Positions 35,114-38,379 of a stretch of 38,379 nt of DNA are shown here, piece by piece. The DNA comes from Westiellopsis prolifica IICB1. Lineage in GTDB: Bacteria > Cyanobacteriota > Cyanobacteriia > Cyanobacteriales > Nostocaceae. Under the pieces are notes generated by a model. That model saw nothing but the letters and a program-made list of their open reading frames with translations. It made no database searches and was not told the DNA's origin. The position numbers and the translations under genes are program-made. The DNA lies in contig NZ_NAPS01000001.1 in the NCBI RefSeq assembly GCF_004323185.1, positions 1,436,543 to 1,474,921 on the forward strand, written 5' to 3'. Each line of letters starts with the position of its first letter. Position 1 is the stretch's first letter.

Positions 35114-36622
35114 ATGAATACTGAATCTCAACGACTACGGGCAATTGAAGCATATACAGAATTTTTACAAACTCCTTTAGATACACTAATACAACAGCAT
35201 GTCAACATTGAAGCCGAATCTACGGTTGTGTCATTATTTCATGATGTAGCTTCTAGTGTACCTGCATACAAAAATTTTTTGGCAGAACAGGCAATAAATC
35301 CTGAATCGATCCAAACTTTTACAGATTTCCAAACTTTGCCACTGATTACTAAAGAAAATTATTTGTTACGTCACCCACTAGCAAATTTGTGCCGTTATGG
35401 ACAGCTACAAAACTGTGATATGATTGCCGTTTCTTCAGGTTCCACAGGAAAACCCACATTTTGGCCCCGTTTCTTCACAGATGAGTTGCAAATTGCAACT
35501 CGCTTTGAACAGATATTCCACGACAGTTTTGCTGCTGACACTAGAAGTACTCTCGCTGTGATTTGTTTCACTTTGGGGACTTGGGTAGGTGGAATGTACA
35601 CTACCAATTGTTGTCGCTATCTTGCTAGCAAAGGTTATCCAATTACCGTAATTACCCCAGGTAATAATAAAGAAGAAATCTTTCGCGTAGTACAGGAACT
35701 CGGTACTGCTTTTGATCAGGTTGTGCTGTTGGGATACCCACCTTTTCTGAAAGATGTAATTGATACTGGTATTAGCCGTGGAATTGAGTGGCAGCAGTAT
35801 CATATAAAATTGGTAATGGCGGGAGAAGTATTTAGTGAGGAATGGCGTAGTTTAGTAGGTGAAAGGGCTGGTTTTCAACATCTGTGCTATGACTCTGCAT
35901 CACTCTACGGCACAGCAGATGCAGGTGTATTGGGTAACGAAACACCTTTAAGTGTATGTATACGTCGTTTTTTAGCAGCAAATCCAGAAGCTGCGCGGAC
36001 TTTGTTTGGAGAGTCGCGTTTACCTACTCTTGTACAATATGATCCAATTGCCCGCTTTTTTGAAGTCAAAGATGGCGCATTACTCTTTTCTGGAGACAAC
36101 GGTATTCCGTTAATGCGTTACAACATCTTAGATGCTGGCGGGGTAATTACTTACGATGCCATGCTTAAGTTTTTGGCTGGGTATGGTTTCGACCCCATAA
36201 CTGAATTACAATCTCACGGTGGTAGAGGTGTGCGTCCTTTACCTTTTGTTTACATTTTCGGACGCTCTAATTTTACAGTGTCCTACTTTGGTGCAAATAT
36301 TTACCCAGAAAATGTCACGGTGGGATTAGAACAGCCAGAAATTAAAGATTGGGTGACAGGCAAATTTGTGATGCAAGTAAAAGAAGATGGAGATAAAAAT
36401 CGGTATTTATCTGTAGTTGTAGAATTAGCGCCAGGGGAAGAAGCGAGCGATACAAGAACGCAAGTTATTGCAGCTTCTGTTCTCACCCAGTTATTGCGCC
36501 TCAACAGTGAATTTGCTAACTATGTTCCAAAAGAATACCAAACGCCACAAATTATACTAACCAGCACAGGCGATCCAGAGTATTTCCCTGTGGGAGTGAA
36601 GCATAGGTATACACGCAAGTAG
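35114..36622 (+). CDS. PaaK-like AMP-forming ligase (phenylacetate-CoA ligase family)
   Basis: This 502-residue adenylating enzyme of the ANL superfamily is close in layout to phenylacetate-CoA ligase/F390 synthetase proteins. The phosphate-binding motif is SSGSTGKPTFWP (near 105-116). An ADP/AMP-binding region near YDSASLYGTADAG (about 264-276), an RYNILDAGG segment, the hinge-region GRSNFTVSYFGANIYPENV, and a C-terminal lysine-containing KHRYTRK are visible. It should activate a carboxylate with ATP, perhaps onto CoA; the acid is not identifiable here. The reading frame opens 19 residues earlier, within AACAAAT repeats; I chose ATG 35114 before MNTESQRLRAIEAY. No thiolation or pathway partner is next to it. 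Confidence 0.82.
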   Translation: MNTESQRLRAIEAYTEFLQTPLDTLIQQHVNIEAESTVVSLFHDVASSVPAYKNFLAEQAINPESIQTFTDFQTLPLITKENYLLRHPLANLCRYGQLQNCDMIAVSSGSTGKPTFWPRFFTDELQIATRFEQIFHDSFAADTRSTLAVICFTLGTWVGGMYTTNCCRYLASKGYPITVITPGNNKEEIFRVVQELGTAFDQVVLLGYPPFLKDVIDTGISRGIEWQQYHIKLVMAGEVFSEEWRSLVGERAGFQHLCYDSASLYGTADAGVLGNETPLSVCIRRFLAANPEAARTLFGESRLPTLVQYDPIARFFEVKDGALLFSGDNGIPLMRYNILDAGGVITYDAMLKFLAGYGFDPITELQSHGGRGVRPLPFVYIFGRSNFTVSYFGANIYPENVTVGLEQPEIKDWVTGKFVMQVKEDGDKNRYLSVVVELAPGEEASDTRTQVIAASVLTQLLRLNSEFANYVPKEYQTPQIILTSTGDPEYFPVGVKHRYTRK

Positions 36623-36630
36623 TTATTGGA

Positions 36631-36706
36631 CATGGGGCATTGGGCATTGGGCATTGGGCATCGAGCATTGGGCATTGGGCATCGAGCATTGGGCATCGGG
36701 CATTGG
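36631..36706. repeat. GGGCATT heptamer array
   Basis: About ten contiguous units of GGGCATT or its variants GAGCATT and GGGCATC follow the PaaK-like gene. The array runs into repeat copy 2. It accounts for the apparent reading frames on both strands here. Confidence 0.88.
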
Positions 36707-36784
36707 TTATTCTCCTTTGTCTCCCTGCTAAGAGCTCCCTGCTTCCAGACGCGATGAATCGTGTCTCTACATTACTTCCCACAC
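36684..36784 (-). repeat. Long dispersed repeat, copy 2 (inverted)
   Basis: Read on the minus strand, this is nearly the same as 30019-30149: GTAATGTAGAGACACGATTC, its palindromic partner, CAGGGAGCTCTTAGCAGGGA, ACAAAGGAGAATAAC and AATGCCC heptamers. It lacks the 18-base G-rich piece and one CAGGGAG heptamer, and carries an A for G inside the palindrome. Confidence 0.88.
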
Positions 36785-36849
36785 TTCGTCCACAGCCTAC
36801 ACTCCCTACACTTGCCATTTTCCTTGTCTTCCTTCTCCCGCTTCATAAC

Positions 36850-37293
36850 TTATCTGCGGACTCGTTCTACATGCCTCCGATAAATATACCAAGGTCCTGT
36901 ATCAGCATTCTGCTGACCACCACATGTAATTGGGTTTTGGAAGGTCACTTCCCAGTAGGCACCAGGATACTCTATATTACCGAAGAATTTTGAGTTAAAA
37001 TCATTTTCTCTAACTGGTTGCATACTTGTGGGAGGGCGAATAGATGAGACGAGAAATTCTCGACTTCGCCCAACATAACACCTTTCGCTATCTAAGTAGA
37101 TGTCAGGTGCTTGTCGATACCAGCTAACTTCCCTTTTAAAATACGTACCTTTAGGTGCAGTAACCCTCAAATAAACTCTAGAATTAGTTTGAGAATAGGC
37201 AGTGTTGGAGATCAGCGCACTTGATATCCCCAATACTACACCCAAATACAAAAATACTCTTGGTAGATACAGCCTAGCGCTAATAATACTCAT
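36850..37293 (-). CDS. Small exported protein of unknown function
   Basis: The 147-residue product has a signal peptide (about 1-34: RVFLYLGVVLGISSALISNT, cleavage near AYSQ). The mature part (about 112 residues) is beta-rich by appearance, with many aromatic residues and two cysteines (ERCYVG near 72 and ITCGGQ near 122) that could form a disulphide. It ends in a basic RRHVERVRR. I do not recognise the family. It stands alone between the repeat cluster and prmA on the same strand. Confidence 0.75.
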   Translation of the reverse strand: MSIISARLYLPRVFLYLGVVLGISSALISNTAYSQTNSRVYLRVTAPKGTYFKREVSWYRQAPDIYLDSERCYVGRSREFLVSSIRPPTSMQPVRENDFNSKFFGNIEYPGAYWEVTFQNPITCGGQQNADTGPWYIYRRHVERVRR

Positions 37294-37391
37294 ACTTGTA
37301 ATTGATAGAATTACTGAGGTCAGATCGGCAATATAGTATAATTTTATACTGTAAATTTGTCTTTATCAGCCTTGCTCAACATTTAACCAGT

Positions 37392-38312
37392 TTAAGAACG
37401 CCGCACATTTAAACAACACCATTCTTTACGTTTCCACAAAGTAGCAACCACCCAACCATGTTTTTCTAAAGTATCAGCAACGGCTTTCGATTGTTCGACT
37501 AAAATACCACTGAAGATTCCCCAAGTACTGGGTTTGGCGATCGCACTCATTTGAGGAACCAGTTCGATGATTACTTCTGCTAGTATGTTGCATACTATAC
37601 CGCCAACTGGCGCAGTGATGAGTTTTTCGACAGCATCTACACTACCTTGTGCCACAACCAAACCTTCGGAATCAATGCCGTTCATTAACAGATTTTCTTG
37701 AGTTGATTGCACTGCTAAGGGGTCAGTATCTACGGCGTAGACTTGCTTGGCTCCTAGTAGTAATGCCCCGATAGAAAGGATACCAGAGCCACAGCCAATA
37801 TCCGCAATTACCGTATTTTTTACTTGTTCTTTTTCTGCAAAAAAAGCAGCAGGGGCTTCGGAAAATCGCATTTCCAAGGATTCCAAACACAACTGAGTTG
37901 TAGCATGGTTCCCTGTACCAAAAGCCATACCAGGATCGAGGCGAATAATTAAGCGATCGCTGTTTTCAGGAACTGGATACCAAGCAGGATTAATCAAAAA
38001 GCGATCGCCTATTTCTTGCGGTAGCCAGTATTGTTTCCAGCTACTTGCCCAATCTTGTTCGTCAATTAACTGCCAACTTATAGTAGGTTCAGCAACTTCC
38101 ATACACAAGGCGTCTTGGCGCAACCACAGTGATAATGCTGCTAAATCCAAAAGTTGTGCTTGAAAGACAGGTAAATAACCCCTAACCAAACTGCGATTTC
38201 CCTTTTTTTCGCTTGCTGTACCGCGACAGCCAAAATTCCCCAGTCGCCAAAAGACACTATCTTCCAGTTCTGGTTCACAAATAATTTGTAATTCCCACCA
38301 AGTGTTAGCCAT
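37392..38312 (-). CDS. prmA: Ribosomal protein L11 methyltransferase PrmA
   Basis: PrmA trimethylates ribosomal protein L11 using S-adenosylmethionine. The 306-residue product has the small N-terminal substrate-recognition domain ([20 protein letters not shown], residues 5-24), the linker with [15 protein letters not shown] (near 125-139), the SAM motif [20 protein letters not shown] (near 168-187), and the family NILAEVI motif (near 241-247). Length and motifs are all normal. The ATG at 38312 is preceded by a GGGGATT heptamer array that ends ten bases upstream. Confidence 0.96.
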   Translation of the reverse strand: MANTWWELQIICEPELEDSVFWRLGNFGCRGTASEKKGNRSLVRGYLPVFQAQLLDLAALSLWLRQDALCMEVAEPTISWQLIDEQDWASSWKQYWLPQEIGDRFLINPAWYPVPENSDRLIIRLDPGMAFGTGNHATTQLCLESLEMRFSEAPAAFFAEKEQVKNTVIADIGCGSGILSIGALLLGAKQVYAVDTDPLAVQSTQENLLMNGIDSEGLVVAQGSVDAVEKLITAPVGGIVCNILAEVIIELVPQMSAIAKPSTWGIFSGILVEQSKAVADTLEKHGWVVATLWKRKEWCCLNVRRS

Positions 38313-38322
38313 ACGATTTATT

Positions 38323-38379
38323 GGGGATTGGGGATTGGGGATCGGGGAGCGGGGAGCGGGGAGCGGGGAAAGGGGATTG
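38323..38379. repeat. Heptamer array upstream of prmA, running off the window
   Basis: Eight contiguous units (GGGGATT, GGGGATC, GGGGAGC, GGGGAAA) continue to the last base, so the array is probably longer. It is ten bases from the prmA start codon. Confidence 0.9.

Noticed and set aside
36552-36818. 88-residue minus-strand reading frame with repeated CPMLDAQ
   Set aside because: Translation of the same heptamer array, overlapping the end of the PaaK-like gene.
36640-36993. 117-residue plus-strand reading frame starting MGIGHWASSIGHW
   Set aside because: The start is the GGGCATT array and the rest crosses repeat copy 2 and the 3' half of the exported-protein gene on the other strand.

Overview
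The window looks like chromosome from a heterocyst-forming (Nostocales-type) cyanobacterium. The evidence is gene content (sulfolipid genes sqdB/sqdX, cyanobacterial Omp85 next to lpxC-fabZ-lpxA-lpxB, a CyaB1-type adenylyl cyclase, a group 2 sigma factor, squalene-hopene cyclase, zinc-ribbon Ser/Thr kinases), very frequent GCGATCGC (HIP1) octamers, and many intergenic tandem arrays with a 7-bp period. There are no tRNA, rRNA or CRISPR features that I can recognise.

Layout. 0.2-3.0 kb: sqdB, a small two-helix membrane protein and sqdX (sulfoquinovosyl diacylglycerol synthesis). 3.2-6.1 kb: a GAF-GAF-PAS adenylyl cyclase and a convergent small conserved protein. 6.6-14.1 kb: purC, then an outer-membrane block of omp85, lpxC, fabZ, lpxA and lpxB, all on +. 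14.2-18.3 kb: a small membrane protein, a SulP anion transporter, an exported helical protein and an M48 peptidase. 18.5-20.3 kb: a DinG-like protein whose helicase motifs look degenerate, then a DUF2839 membrane protein with a strong terminator. 20.4-21.3 kb: a short MITE-like element with target-site duplication, then a PerR/FurC-type Fur regulator. 22.0-25.0 kb: squalene-hopene cyclase and a squalene/phytoene synthase-family enzyme (hopanoid/squalene pathway). 25.2-29.8 kb (minus strand): a membrane-anchored unknown protein, a group 2 sigma factor with a long leader, and speE and speD (spermidine synthesis). 30.0-36.8 kb: a Uma2 nuclease-fold protein, two paralogous zinc-ribbon kinases and a PaaK-like adenylating enzyme, bracketed by two inverted copies of a ~100-bp repeat. 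36.8-38.4 kb: an exported unknown protein and prmA.

How the genes fit together. Four groups are functionally coherent: sulfolipid (sqdB/sqdX), outer-membrane assembly plus lipid A (omp85/lpxC/fabZ/lpxA/lpxB; lpxD is not here), hopanoid (synthase plus shc) and polyamine (speD/speE). Much of the rest is cyanobacterial housekeeping or signalling. The least ordinary signals are the heptamer arrays that run right up to several start codons, the MITE, the inverted repeat pair around the kinase block, the uncharacterised C-terminal domain shared by both kinases, and the degenerate helicase. I did not find an obvious new multi-gene defence or biosynthetic system. All calls come from reading motifs by eye; no database search was run.
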